A DNA stretch of 64,000 nucleotides, from the NCBI RefSeq assembly GCF_035581365.1, contig NZ_CP141590.1, forward strand, positions 2,972,001 to 3,036,000, read 5' to 3'. Below are positions 1-7,710 of the stretch, piece after piece (position 1 is the stretch's first letter; every line of letters starts with the position of its first letter). The translations under genes were made by a program, and so were the position numbers. Source of the stretch: Tsuneonella sp. CC-YZS046 (GTDB lineage: Bacteria > Pseudomonadota > Alphaproteobacteria > Sphingomonadales > Sphingomonadaceae). The notes beneath the pieces are model-generated. The model did not search any database, was not told where the DNA came from, and saw only the letters and a program-made list of their open reading frames with translations.

Positions 1-738
1 GCCTATGACCAGGTCGTGCACGACGTCGCGATCCAGAACCTGCCGGTCCGCTTCGCCATCGACCGGGCGGGGCTGGTCGGCGCGGATGGCGCGACCCATG
101 CCGGCAGCTTCGACATCGCCTATCTGGCGACCCTGCCCAACATGGTGGTGATGGCCGCCGCGGACGAGGCGGAACTGGTGCATATGACGCACACCGCCGC
201 CCTTTATGACGATGGCCCGATCGCCTTCCGCTATCCGCGCGGCAATGGCCTCGGGCTGCCGCTGCCCGAGGTTCCGCAGCGGCTCGAGATCGGCAGGGGC
301 CGGATCGTGCGCGGCAACGAAAAGGGCGGCGGCAAGGTCGCGCTGCTGTCGCTCGGCACCCGGCTGGCCGAAGCCTTGAAGGCGGCGGACCAGCTCGAGG
401 CCCGGGGGCTGGCCACCACGGTGGCGGACCTGCGCTTCGCCAAGCCGCTGGACGAGGATCTGATCCGCGCCCTGTTGGCCAGCCATGAAGTGGTGGTGAC
501 GATGGAGGAAGGGGCGATCGGCGGGATGGGCGCGCATGTGCTGACCATGGCGAGCGATCTGGGCCTGACCGATGCCGGGCTGAAGATCCGTACCATGCGC
601 CTGCCCGACCTGTTCCAGGATCACGACGCGCCGGACAAGCAGTATGACGAGGCCGGGCTCAACGCGCCGCAGATCGTCGATACGGTGCTGAAGGCGCTGC
701 GCCACAACAGCGCCGGGGTGGAAGAAGCCCGGGCTTAG
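1..738 (+). CDS. dxs: 1-deoxy-D-xylulose-5-phosphate synthase, C-terminal part (5' end outside window)
   Basis: The reading frame is open from base 1 and gives 245 residues. The order is the end of the pyrimidine-binding transketolase domain ([15 protein letters not shown], then FRYPRGNG) followed by the transketolase C-terminal domain ([21 protein letters not shown]). This matches the last ~40% of DXS, the thiamine-diphosphate enzyme that joins pyruvate and glyceraldehyde 3-phosphate to make DXP for isoprenoid and thiamine/pyridoxal synthesis in the cytoplasm. An internal ATG at base 16 is not the start, because the frame continues upstream with AYDQVV, which belongs to the family. The stop is TAG at 736-738. 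The N-terminal thiamine-diphosphate-binding half lies outside the window, so completeness cannot be judged. Confidence 0.96.
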   Translation, partial: AYDQVVHDVAIQNLPVRFAIDRAGLVGADGATHAGSFDIAYLATLPNMVVMAAADEAELVHMTHTAALYDDGPIAFRYPRGNGLGLPLPEVPQRLEIGRGRIVRGNEKGGGKVALLSLGTRLAEALKAADQLEARGLATTVADLRFAKPLDEDLIRALLASHEVVVTMEEGAIGGMGAHVLTMASDLGLTDAGLKIRTMRLPDLFQDHDAPDKQYDEAGLNAPQIVDTVLKALRHNSAGVEEARA

Positions 739-770
739 GGGCGGGACTGCAGCATACAGATACCAAGACC

Positions 771-801
771 CGCTCGCCCTTCGACAGGCTCAGGACGAGC
801 G
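771..801. repeat. REP-like intergenic repeat
   Basis: The sequence reads cgctcgcccttcgacaggct followed by caggacgagcg. The outer 6 bp (cgctcg/cgagcg) are inverted and could fold. The core cttcgacaggctcagg recurs as cttcgaccaagctcagg and cttcgacaagctcag at 1652-1762, so this is one member of a local dispersed family. Confidence 0.6.
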
Positions 802-908
802 TTTCAGCCTATCAAGGGTAATCCGCTAACGGGCTTCCCACTCCCCGCTGTTCAATCCGCGCCCGCCTTGTTAATCGACCGCACATCGCATCAGGCATCA
901 GCGGGAGA

Positions 909-1640
909 ATGAATATGGCGGTACGCACGGAGCAGCTGCATTACGAAGCGGACGGTCTTTCGATGGTCGGGCATCTGGCCTGGAATGAAGGCGCGGGGCC
1001 GCGGCCGGGCGTGCTGGTGTTCCCCGAAGCCTTCGGCCTGGGCGATCATGCCAAGGGCCGGGCGGAGCGCCTGGCCAGCGAGTTCGGCTATGTCGCCTTG
1101 GCCTGCGACCTGCACGGCAATGGCGCCGTGATCGATGCGCTGGAAGAGGTCCTGCCGCTGCTGCAGCCGCTGCGCACCGAAGCGGCCAAGGTGCGCGACC
1201 GGGTGCGCCAGCCACTCGCCGCGCTGGCGGCCCGGCCGGAAGTGGACGCCAGCCGGATCGCAGCGATCGGCTTCTGCTTCGGCGGCACCATGGCCTTCGA
1301 GCTTGCCTTGAGCGGCGCTGACATCAAGGCGGCGATCGGTTTCCACAGCGGGCTGGAAGTGACGTCGCCGCAGGATGCCAAGGCGATCAAGGGCAAGGTC
1401 CTCGCCCTGCTCGGCGCCGACGATCCGGGCATCCCGCCGGAGCAGCGCGCGGCCTTCGAATCCTTCATGCGCGAAGGCGGGGTGGACTGGCAGATGCATC
1501 TCTACGGTGGGGTGCTGCACAGCTTCACCGCGCCCGAAGCCGATTCGCGCGGGATGCCGGAATTCCTCCGCTACGACGCGGTGGCCGATGCGCGGTCGTG
1601 GAAGCAGATGGCGGCGCTGCTGGAAGAGGTGTTCGGGTAG
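909..1640 (+). CDS. dienelactone hydrolase family protein
   Basis: 243 residues, alpha/beta-hydrolase of the dienelactone hydrolase family. The nucleophile motif is GFCFGGT with cysteine in place of serine, the acid is in LLGADDPG and the catalytic histidine in GGVLHSFTAPEAD, the usual Cys-Asp-His set. The length fits the family (about 230-250). Members hydrolyse dienelactones in aromatic degradation, but many have unknown substrates, and nothing next to this gene points to aromatic catabolism. It stands alone between two repeat-containing spacers. A GGGAGAATGA stretch just upstream can serve as ribosome binding site for the ATG at 909; a second ATG lies two codons further in (915). Confidence 0.88.
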   Translation: MNMAVRTEQLHYEADGLSMVGHLAWNEGAGPRPGVLVFPEAFGLGDHAKGRAERLASEFGYVALACDLHGNGAVIDALEEVLPLLQPLRTEAAKVRDRVRQPLAALAARPEVDASRIAAIGFCFGGTMAFELALSGADIKAAIGFHSGLEVTSPQDAKAIKGKVLALLGADDPGIPPEQRAAFESFMREGGVDWQMHLYGGVLHSFTAPEADSRGMPEFLRYDAVADARSWKQMAALLEEVFG

Positions 1641-1651
1641 CAGTCCGCCCC

Positions 1652-1762
1652 CGTTCGTCCTGAGCCCTTCGACCAAGCTCAGGACAGGCTTGTCGAAGGA
1701 CCGCTCTTTCTTCTGAAATAGGAAACAGGAAAGCCGGGCTTCGACAAGCTCAGCCCGAACGG
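1652..1762. repeat. REP-like repeat cluster
   Basis: Two neighbouring copies: 1652-1703 (gttcgtcctgagcccttcg, then accaagctcaggacaggcttgtcgaagg, internally inverted) and 1735-1762 (gggcttcgacaagctcagcc followed by cgaacgg). Each contains the gacaagctcag/ctgagcttgtc type core in both orientations and can form a hairpin. Such repeats are common between genes in sphingomonads. The remaining bases up to the transposon end at 1874 hold no gene that can be supported. Confidence 0.65.
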
Positions 1763-1873
1763 AATTGCGGGAACAAGTGCATAAGCAGCTGGATTCGATG
1801 GAAGGATTGCTCTCGATCTGATGGGCCGTTCTGGCAGGATGGCCTAAATCGGTTCCTCATCTTGACATTAATA

Positions 1874-1896
1874 GGCGATTATAGCGTTTACAAACC
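1874..1896 (+). repeat. left terminal inverted repeat of the transposon
   Basis: 23 bases beginning ggcgattatagcgtttac, exactly complementary to 4698-4720. The match stops inward of 1896. Confidence 0.93.
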
Positions 1897-1935
1897 CACA
1901 CGATTCCGGTAGAGAAATGGGCAAGGAGCAATTCC

Positions 1936-2916
1936 ATGTCCGTTCTCTCTCATCCCCGCTTTCACGACGAAGCCGCCGCCTTCGAATATCTGGAAAGCAT
2001 CGTCTGGGCCAATGGCGTCGTCTGCCCGCATTGCGGTGTAGTCGGCGGTCGGGTCTACAAGCTGGAAGGCGTTGTTCATAACACCCGTAAGGGCGAGCGC
2101 GCTGGCAATGTCCGCTACGGCCTCAAGAAGTGTGGCGAGTGCCGCAAGCAGTTCACCGTGAAGGTGGGCACTGTGTTCGAACATGCCCGCCTGCCCCTGC
2201 ATATCATGCTCCAGGCCGTTCACCTTATCATGTCGAGCAAGAAGGGCATCAGCGCCCACCAGCTCCACCGCGTTCTGGAAATCAGCTACAAGGCGGCGTG
2301 GTTCCTCGCCCACCGTATTCGTGAAGCCATGCGCTCTGGCGATCTTGCCCCGTTCGGCGGCAACGGTACCATGGTCGAAGTCGATGAAACCTACATCGGC
2401 CACCAGAAGGGCAAGCCGGTCAAGAAGGGTGGCGGCCACAAGATGAAGGTGCTGGCGCTGGTGGATCGTGAGACCGGCAAGGTTCGTTCGTTCACCGACC
2501 CCAACCTGACCGCCAAGGACATTCACCCGATCCTGCGCGCCAACATCGCCAAGGAAGCGCGCCTGATGACGGACGAAGCCCGGCTCTACTGGAATGTCGG
2601 CAAGGAGTTTGCCGAGCACAACCGCGTCCTGCATGCCGGTTTCGAGTATGTCCGCAAGGGCCAGCCCGAAATCCATACCAACACGGTCGAAGGCTACTTC
2701 TCAATCTTCAAGCGCGGCATGCGCGGCATCTACCAGCACTGTGGCGAGCAGCACCTGCATCGCTACCTTGCGGAGTTCGACTTCCGCTACAGCAACCGGG
2801 AAGCCCTTGGCTGCAACGACAGCGACCGCGCCACTGCGGCGCTGACCGGGATTGTCGGCAAGCGGTTGACCTATACAGCAACTAACAGCGCAGAAGGTGT
2901 CCGCATCGAAGCTTGA
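1936..2916 (+). CDS. IS1595 family transposase (ISXO2-like)
   Basis: 326 residues. An N-terminal zinc-finger-like region has two cysteine pairs (C30/C33 in CPHC, C66/C69 in CGEC), followed by a helix-turn-helix-like stretch (GISAHQLHRVLEISYKAAW) and an ISXO2-like DDE catalytic domain. The acidic residues are D150 in VEVDETYIG, D213 in LMTDEARLY and E252 in NTVEGYFSIFKRGM. The length fits the family, and no frameshift or stop interrupts the gene, so it may be active. The ATG at 1936 follows AAGGAGCAATTCC, a good ribosome binding site. It lies 40 bp inside the left inverted repeat and faces the cargo genes. Confidence 0.95.
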   Translation: MSVLSHPRFHDEAAAFEYLESIVWANGVVCPHCGVVGGRVYKLEGVVHNTRKGERAGNVRYGLKKCGECRKQFTVKVGTVFEHARLPLHIMLQAVHLIMSSKKGISAHQLHRVLEISYKAAWFLAHRIREAMRSGDLAPFGGNGTMVEVDETYIGHQKGKPVKKGGGHKMKVLALVDRETGKVRSFTDPNLTAKDIHPILRANIAKEARLMTDEARLYWNVGKEFAEHNRVLHAGFEYVRKGQPEIHTNTVEGYFSIFKRGMRGIYQHCGEQHLHRYLAEFDFRYSNREALGCNDSDRATAALTGIVGKRLTYTATNSAEGVRIEA

Positions 2917-3033
2917 GAAGAGGTATCGCAGCCGGTGGCGGACTAAATCGCGAAAACCACGGAAAACCGCCAAAAATTAGTCGATTCACAACGCTTTTTG
3001 GCCATGCTACCCTTCTGATAACCGGAGTGCTGC

Positions 3034-3888
3034 ATGACCACCGAACGTGTCACGATTCAGGTAGAATCCAACATCGGAGAGGATGGACCTCTCACGGTGT
3101 TCGACACGCTCGACCAGTTCAAGGATGCGTTTGAGCTACTGACTGCTGCGATTTCGCAAGAGCCGGGAGGCGAGAAGATTCGCTGGCGGCTAGAACACCT
3201 ATCCAAGAATTCTCCCGCCACCGTGACTGCTGTCGCATACACTGATGACCCCGAAGTCGTAGCAGGCCCGCTAGTTCATCGCGGTAAGCAGCGATTCTCG
3301 CGCGATATGGCTGCGCTCCGGGAGGGGGGCTCAGTGTCGCCATGGCTTCGCCAGAAGTCCTCCGTCGCTAAGCAATTTCTGCGTCGCAACCTCAATGGGG
3401 TTGGGAAGACGGCAATTGTTCTTGAGGAAGACGCCCCCCAAACCATCTTGGTTGAACGTTCGGCCAGGGCTAGTTTGAAGTCTCTTGAACGCGCCGAGGC
3501 CGCTGCTGAAACTGAAGATAAGAGCCATTCTGAATTTGGGGTGATTGACGCCCATGTCGGCCGAACCGACACCTACCACGGCAAACCTGCGCTCTACATC
3601 AAGGATAGATTGAGCGGGTCGCTTGTTCCTTGCGTCTTGAGTGACGACCTGGCCGCTAAGGTGGGGCCCGCGCATAGTTGGGCTGACGCTTGGACGAACA
3701 AGCGTATCCGCGTTAAGGGTCGAATATATTACGACCGGGATGGCCAAATTTCGCGGGTCAGTGCGGTAGACATGGAAGATGTGTCGCCGCGAGATGTAAA
3801 TTTGAAAGAGCTACGCGAAATCGACCTGTTAAGCGGAAAATCCCCAGTCGAGCATCTCGATAAGTTGTGGGGGTATTCCGATGACTGA
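3034..3888 (+). CDS. transposon cargo protein of unknown function (284 aa)
   Basis: 284 residues, family not recognised. The first ~100 residues are mixed alpha/beta. Residues about 170-245 (GVIDAHVGRTDTYHGK, then LYIKDRLSGSLVPC, then RIRVKGRIYYDRDG) alternate short beta-like strands in a way that suggests an OB-fold-like nucleic-acid-binding domain; this is an impression, not a proven match. A charged stretch at about 145-165 could be a helical linker. The stop overlaps the PIN-domain gene by 8 bp, so the two are probably translated together, and this protein could be the partner or inhibitor of the PIN nuclease. Its codon use is less GC-rich than host genes. ATG 3034 is preceded by a weak GGAG. 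Confidence 0.8.
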   Translation: MTTERVTIQVESNIGEDGPLTVFDTLDQFKDAFELLTAAISQEPGGEKIRWRLEHLSKNSPATVTAVAYTDDPEVVAGPLVHRGKQRFSRDMAALREGGSVSPWLRQKSSVAKQFLRRNLNGVGKTAIVLEEDAPQTILVERSARASLKSLERAEAAAETEDKSHSEFGVIDAHVGRTDTYHGKPALYIKDRLSGSLVPCVLSDDLAAKVGPAHSWADAWTNKRIRVKGRIYYDRDGQISRVSAVDMEDVSPRDVNLKELREIDLLSGKSPVEHLDKLWGYSDD

Positions 3889-4381
3889 CCGCAAAAAGGT
3901 GTATTGGGACGCCTGCGCGTGGCTCGGTCTCTTGAACGGGGAAACGGACAAGGCGCAAGAACTCGAAGTTGTTTGGGAGAAGGCCAAGCACGGTGAGATT
4001 GAGATCTGGACAAGCGCTTTCTGCATTGCCGAAGTCTACAAGGTAAAATGCGAGGGTGGAAAAACTGGCCTATCCCCGGAGAATGACGACAAAATCGACG
4101 ACCTGTTTAATCAAGATTGGGTCTACATTGCACAAGTCGATTTGGTCATTGCTCGGCTCGCGAAGACACTGCTTCGGTCCCAATCCAAATTGAGCAAGCC
4201 AAGCGACGGCATCCATCTTGCGACTGCGATTCAGTGGAACGTCGATCAACTCCACACTTGGGATTCTAGCGATCTGCTCGGTATTGTTTGCAACCGTGCA
4301 GACGGGCTTCCATTGGAAATCTGTAAGCCGTCCATGATTGACGGAGAAAACCTCTTCAACCGAGAAGGAGAGGGAAATTGA
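3881..4381 (+). CDS. PIN-domain protein, probable ribonuclease (transposon cargo)
   Basis: 166 residues. The acidic residues of a PIN domain are in place: D10 in VYWDACAW, the glutamate in IAEVYK near residue 51, aspartate in SDGIHLATAI near 109, and aspartate in TWDSSDL near 128. PIN proteins cleave RNA with Mg2+ or Mn2+, often as VapC toxins, but VapC is usually about 130 residues and follows a short antitoxin. Here the upstream gene is 284 residues, so a classic VapBC pair is not evident. It overlaps its upstream neighbour by 8 bp and the next small gene by 4 bp, consistent with one transcript. Confidence 0.85.
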   Translation: MTDRKKVYWDACAWLGLLNGETDKAQELEVVWEKAKHGEIEIWTSAFCIAEVYKVKCEGGKTGLSPENDDKIDDLFNQDWVYIAQVDLVIARLAKTLLRSQSKLSKPSDGIHLATAIQWNVDQLHTWDSSDLLGIVCNRADGLPLEICKPSMIDGENLFNREGEGN

Positions 4382-4512
4382 ACGACCGGAAACCCCAGCT
4401 CGACAAGTTCAAGGAAGCGGCGCGCGACCTGGAGTGCGACGACGACGAGAAGCACTTTGACGAGCGGATGAAGAAGCTGGTGAAGCAGAAGCCGGTCAAA
4501 AAGCCGGAATGA
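4378..4512 (+). CDS. 44-residue charged peptide (transposon cargo)
   Basis: A short frame with TTG start at 4378, overlapping the PIN stop (ttga), and TGA stop at 4510-4512. The product is highly charged: acidic in the middle (LECDDDEKHFDER), lysine-rich at the end (KKLVKQKPVKKPE). No family can be assigned from sequence alone, but the layout (overlap on both sides, GAAGGAGAGG ribosome binding site just before the TTG) supports real translation. It could be a small antitoxin or an adaptor for the module; that is inference. Confidence 0.6.
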   Translation: MNDRKPQLDKFKEAARDLECDDDEKHFDERMKKLVKQKPVKKPE

Positions 4513-4706
4513 CTTGGCCTATGGCAAGTGGGCTTGTCGGCACACTGCTATCTGCCGCCTTCCTGATCGCCGTCGCGGATGACCCACGATTTTTCAGATT
4601 TTCACGTCGCACATCCCGCACATTGGGCAATGTGGTTCTGGGTCTGATTGCCATGGCGGCTTTGGTTTTGGTCGTCGCCGCGGTCACAACGCTGCGTGGT
4701 TTGTAA
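4509..4706 (+). CDS. 65-residue two-helix membrane protein (transposon cargo)
   Basis: The start codon overlaps the previous stop (ATGA at 4509-4512). The protein has two hydrophobic segments, about residues 5-23 and 41-63, separated by a basic loop (FRFSRRTSRT). Its TAA stop at 4704-4706 is supplied by the right inverted repeat, so the gene fits exactly inside the element. No family recognised. Together with the PIN protein it could form a nuclease plus membrane-effector module, but no function is shown by the sequence. Confidence 0.6.
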   Translation: MTWPMASGLVGTLLSAAFLIAVADDPRFFRFSRRTSRTLGNVVLGLIAMAALVLVVAAVTTLRGL

Positions 4707-4720
4707 ACGCTATAATCGCC
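4698..4720 (-). repeat. right terminal inverted repeat of the transposon
   Basis: Ends ...cgctataatcgcc, the exact complement of the left end at 1874-1896. It directly abuts the interrupted nnrU-like frame at 4721. Confidence 0.93.
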
Positions 4721-5257
4721 CTCGCTTTCCCAATAGGCCCAGCGCTCGCCCAGCAGCTTCAGCTTCTTGCGATCCTGCAGCCGGGCGCCGATCAGGGCCA
4801 GGATCAGGATCGCCCCGGCCAGCACATGGGTGCGCGCGCTCCAGAACAGGATGATATGGGCGATCGCCCACAGCGCGAAGCCCCACATCATCGGGTGCCG
4901 GGTGACGCGGAATACGCCCGCCGGCTCGCGCGGAATGCTGATCGCGCCGGTGGGGTCGGGCAGGGCCGGATTGCCTTTCAGCGAGCCGAGGAACAGCACC
5001 AGCGCAAGCAGCGTCAGCACGCTGGCCGCGATCCATCCGGCGGTGCCGCTGCCCGTGCCGCCGCTGGCGGGCGCGGCGCGGAAGGCCAGCACCATCCAGG
5101 CGAAGCAGGCCAGGCTGACCAGCGAATAGAGGCCGAGGAAGCCTTTCTCGCCCAGCAGGCCCACCATCGGCCGGCGCAGCGGGTGCGACATTAGGAAATG
5201 CGTTCCGACAAAGGCGGCACTGGCCGCCAGCAGAGAGGCAAGCGCAGGTTCCATCAC
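4721..5257 (-). pseudogene. NnrU-family membrane protein, C-terminus cut by the transposon
   Basis: 179 codons remain from the ATG at 5257. The product is a polytopic membrane protein of the NnrU type: hydrophobic segments, then FRVTRHPMMWGFALWAIAH and ARLQDRKKLKLLGERW, which are family features. NnrU proteins are linked to nitric-oxide/denitrification metabolism and to isoprenylcysteine-methyltransferase-like folds, with no firm biochemical role. At E179 the frame runs into the transposon repeat and continues as 75 transposon-derived residues to a stop at 4496. The original C-terminal end is not found on the other side of the element. The core helices are intact, so partial function cannot be excluded. 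Confidence 0.8.
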
Positions 5258-5296
5258 ATCCTCCTCCCGGAGATTCCCGGCGGCCGGGCGCCTATC

Positions 5297-6865
5297 CTAC
5301 TCCTTTATCGGCGGATGCACACCCGCGGCTTGCGGTTCGCCGGTTTCCTCCTCGCCGAACAGGCCGTGGGCCGCGTCCTCCTCGGCCAGCGTATCGAGAT
5401 GCATCAGCCGCTTGATGAGTGGCGAAATGGCGAGGACTCCGATACCGGCGGCCAGCGCGATCCAGCCGACCTGGCTGTAGACGTCGAGCACCACCTGCCG
5501 CCCGGCCCCCGCGCTGCTCGCCTTGTCCGAGCCGGTGGCGGCGGCGATCAGCCCGGCGACGAAATTGCCGGTGGCGGAAGCGAAGAACCACGTCCCCATG
5601 ATAAGGCTGGCCATATGGGCCGGAGCCAGCCGGTTCATGGCGGACAGGCCGACCGGGGAGAGGCACAGCTCGCCGGTGGTGTGGAGGAGATAGATCAGGA
5701 AGATGAAGATGACGGCCGTCTTCGCCCCGTCCCCGCCCAGCGCGGCCCCGGCCACCAGCACCAGGAAGCCCGCGCCGAGCTGGATCATCGCCAGCCCGAA
5801 CTTCGCCGGGGTCGAAGGCTCCAGCCCATGGCGGCCGAGCCAGGTCCACAGCCCGGCGAAGACCGGGCCCAGCAGTACGATGTAGATCGCGTTGATCGAC
5901 TGGAACATGCTGGCCGGCACGCCCGCGCGCTCCACATAGCGGTCGGTATAGAGGTTGAGGCTCGATCCGGCCTGCTCGAACAGCGCCCAGAACAGGATGG
6001 AGCCGACGATCAGGAACATCGCGGCGAAGATGCGGTCGCGCTCGTCCGGCTGCAGCCGCACCACCGCCGTGAACAGGACATGGCCGACGAGGATCACCCC
6101 GGCCACCAGCAATATCCAGCCCACCACGTCCTGATACTGGATCAGCAGCCAGATGACGCCCACCGCCAGCGTGCCGATGGCGTAAAGCGAGAACTCCCTG
6201 CCCCGGGAGAGCGGCGCGGGCGGTTCGCCGCGCCCCATCAGCAGCGGCTTGAACGCCACGAACACGATCAGCCCCAGCAGCATGCCGAAGCCCGCCGCGC
6301 CGAAGCCGTAGCTCCAGCCGTAGGTCTGCCCGAGATAGCCGCACAGCAGCGAGCCGAGCGCGGCGCCCAGGTTTATGCCCATGTAGAAGATCGTGTAGGC
6401 GCCGTCGCGCCGCACATCGGTGCGCGGATAGAGCTGGCCGACGATCACCGAGATATTGGCCTTGAGGAAGCCCGAGCCGACGATGATGAAGGCCAGCGCC
6501 AGCCAGAAGATGTTGAGCGCGGCGGCGCCCTGCCCGCCGTCTCCCTCGAACCCCATCAGGAAATGGCCGAAGGTCAGCAGGACCGCGCCGAACAGCACCG
6601 CCTTGCGCTGCCCCAGCCAGCGGTCGGCCAGATAGCCGCCGAGCACCGGGGTGATATAGACCAGCGCGGTGTAAGCGCCGTAGATCACGCCGGATTCGCT
6701 GTCGGAGAAAAGCCAGTGCTGCGTCAGGTAGAAGATCAGCAGCGCGCGCATCCCGTAATAGGAGAAGCGCTCCCACATTTCCGCGAAGAAGAGGACGAAC
6801 AGCCCCTTGGGGTGGCCCAGTATGGTGCCGCGGGCGTCCCCGCCTTGCGCAAGATCTGCGGTCAT
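5297..6865 (-). CDS. proton-dependent oligopeptide transporter (POT/PTR family)
   Basis: 522 residues, the usual POT length. The signature EMWERFSYYG is at residues 29-38, and many hydrophobic helices follow, including GYLADRWLGQRKAVL (a major-facilitator loop) and FFASATGNFVAGLI. Members import di- and tripeptides with protons across the inner membrane. The ATG at 6865 is chosen because AAAGGAG lies 6 bp before it and the PTR signature starts soon after; a longer upstream frame to 7348 has no family features. Predicted export of other substrates cannot be ruled out. It forms its own unit between nnrU and ihfB. Confidence 0.92.
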   Translation of the reverse strand: MTADLAQGGDARGTILGHPKGLFVLFFAEMWERFSYYGMRALLIFYLTQHWLFSDSESGVIYGAYTALVYITPVLGGYLADRWLGQRKAVLFGAVLLTFGHFLMGFEGDGGQGAAALNIFWLALAFIIVGSGFLKANISVIVGQLYPRTDVRRDGAYTIFYMGINLGAALGSLLCGYLGQTYGWSYGFGAAGFGMLLGLIVFVAFKPLLMGRGEPPAPLSRGREFSLYAIGTLAVGVIWLLIQYQDVVGWILLVAGVILVGHVLFTAVVRLQPDERDRIFAAMFLIVGSILFWALFEQAGSSLNLYTDRYVERAGVPASMFQSINAIYIVLLGPVFAGLWTWLGRHGLEPSTPAKFGLAMIQLGAGFLVLVAGAALGGDGAKTAVIFIFLIYLLHTTGELCLSPVGLSAMNRLAPAHMASLIMGTWFFASATGNFVAGLIAAATGSDKASSAGAGRQVVLDVYSQVGWIALAAGIGVLAISPLIKRLMHLDTLAEEDAAHGLFGEEETGEPQAAGVHPPIKE

Positions 6866-7151
6866 TCGGCTCCTTTCGCGGCGCTGCCAGGCGCGGCCCG
6901 CGCCCGGGGAAACTCCATGTCGCGGTGAGAGTAGCGACTGGGATTCGCCTGTGAAGCCTTTTCCGAAGGAGGTGCGCAACAGGAAAAATGCATTCTTCTG
7001 CACATATCGTTGCGAGTCGCGCGCCAGTCTGGCACTCTGCGCTTCGAGATCGGAGGCTATGCTGCCATAAGCAGCCAGTTGTCGATGAGGGGCGTGGGAT
7101 GCGCTATCCAACGGGTCGCGCCGGCCGGAAGCATCCAGGAGTGCAAGAAAA

Positions 7152-7433
7152 ATGATACGGTCCGAACTTGTACAGGCGCTGGCGCGGGAAAATCCCGAAC
7201 TGCGCGCGGAAGAAGTGGAACAGGTCGTCGATATCTTCTTCGAGGAGATATCGGCCCGGCTCGCCGAGGGCGGGCGCGTGGAACTGCGCGGATTCGGCGC
7301 CTTCTCCACCCGCCAGCGCGATGCCCGGAAGGGCCGCAACCCGCGCACCGGGGAAGCGGTGGACGTTCCGAGAAAGCTCGCGCCTTATTTCAAGGCCGGC
7401 AAGGAAATGCGGGAACGGCTCAACTCCGATTGA
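7152..7433 (+). CDS. ihfB: integration host factor subunit beta
   Basis: 93 residues of the HU/IHF family, with [28 protein letters not shown], in which the GRNPRTGE arm inserts into the minor groove. It begins [17 protein letters not shown] and ends in a short acidic tail, closest to IHF-beta. IHF bends DNA at specific sites for recombination and transcription in the nucleoid. GGAG in CCAGGAGTGCAAG precedes the ATG. The spacer 6866-7151 before it must hold its promoter, but no clear boxes stand out. Confidence 0.92.
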   Translation: MIRSELVQALARENPELRAEEVEQVVDIFFEEISARLAEGGRVELRGFGAFSTRQRDARKGRNPRTGEAVDVPRKLAPYFKAGKEMRERLNSD

Positions 7434-7607
7434 GGTCGGGCGACTGGCCGGGCGCCGGTTGGAAGCATCTTTGGGGCAGTCTTGCCGGAGGGCATGATTT
7501 TCCGTTCCGGCTTCCGCCCCCCTGGATCGGGCGCCGGAAGCGCCATTGCGATGCGCCCGTGGACCCGCTAGCTGCGCGGGATCGGCTGTCATCCGGCGCC
7601 GGACAAT

Positions 7608-7692
7608 GCGGGCGTGGCGGAATGGTAGACGCCGGGGACTTAAAATCCCCTGAGCCTTGCTCGTGCGGGTTCGAGTCCCGCCGCCCGCACCA
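7608..7692 (+). tRNA. tRNA-Leu (anticodon TAA)
   Basis: 85 nt including encoded CCA (7690-7692). Acceptor arms gcgggcg (7608-7614) and cgcccgc (7682-7688) pair perfectly. The anticodon stem ggGGA/TCCcc closes the loop CTTAAAA, giving anticodon TAA. The T arm contains ggttcgagtcc. The long variable arm (tgagccttgctcg region) is typical of leucine tRNAs. Confidence 0.97.
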
Positions 7693-7710
7693 GCGCTGCT
7701 TCCGGCCCTT

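Larger units (their letters stand above)
1874..4720 (+). mobile_element. IS1595-type (ISXO2-like) transposon with four cargo genes
   Basis: The element is bounded by a perfect 23-bp inverted repeat, 1874-1896 and 4698-4720, starting GGCGATTATAGCG on both outer edges. It carries an ISXO2-like transposase (1936-2916) followed on the same strand by four tightly packed genes (3034-4706), the last of which takes its stop codon from the right repeat. At 2,847 bp it is far longer than a simple IS1595 member (about 1 kb); passenger genes are known in parts of this family. The right end lies inside an nnrU-like coding frame. The 8 bases outside the ends (cattaata on the left, ctcgcttt on the right) do not match, so the 8-bp target duplication expected for the family is absent. 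A later adjacent deletion or recombination is the likely reason. Confidence 0.9.

Noticed and set aside
1858-1896. TTGACA next to TATAGC at the left transposon end as promoter of the transposase
   Set aside because: The spacing is only 11 bp, too short for a sigma-70 promoter.
3034-4381. Classic VapBC toxin-antitoxin pair
   Set aside because: The gene before the PIN protein is 284 residues with no AbrB, ribbon-helix-helix or Phd-like start, so it cannot be called VapB.
5198-6928. Long open frame on the plus strand opposite the POT gene (576 aa)
   Set aside because: It is rich in Arg, Gln, His and Glu with no domain, and the minus strand encodes a clear transporter. A shadow of high GC content. 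Similar frames lie opposite metH (49642-52182) and the M13 peptidase (57402-59723).
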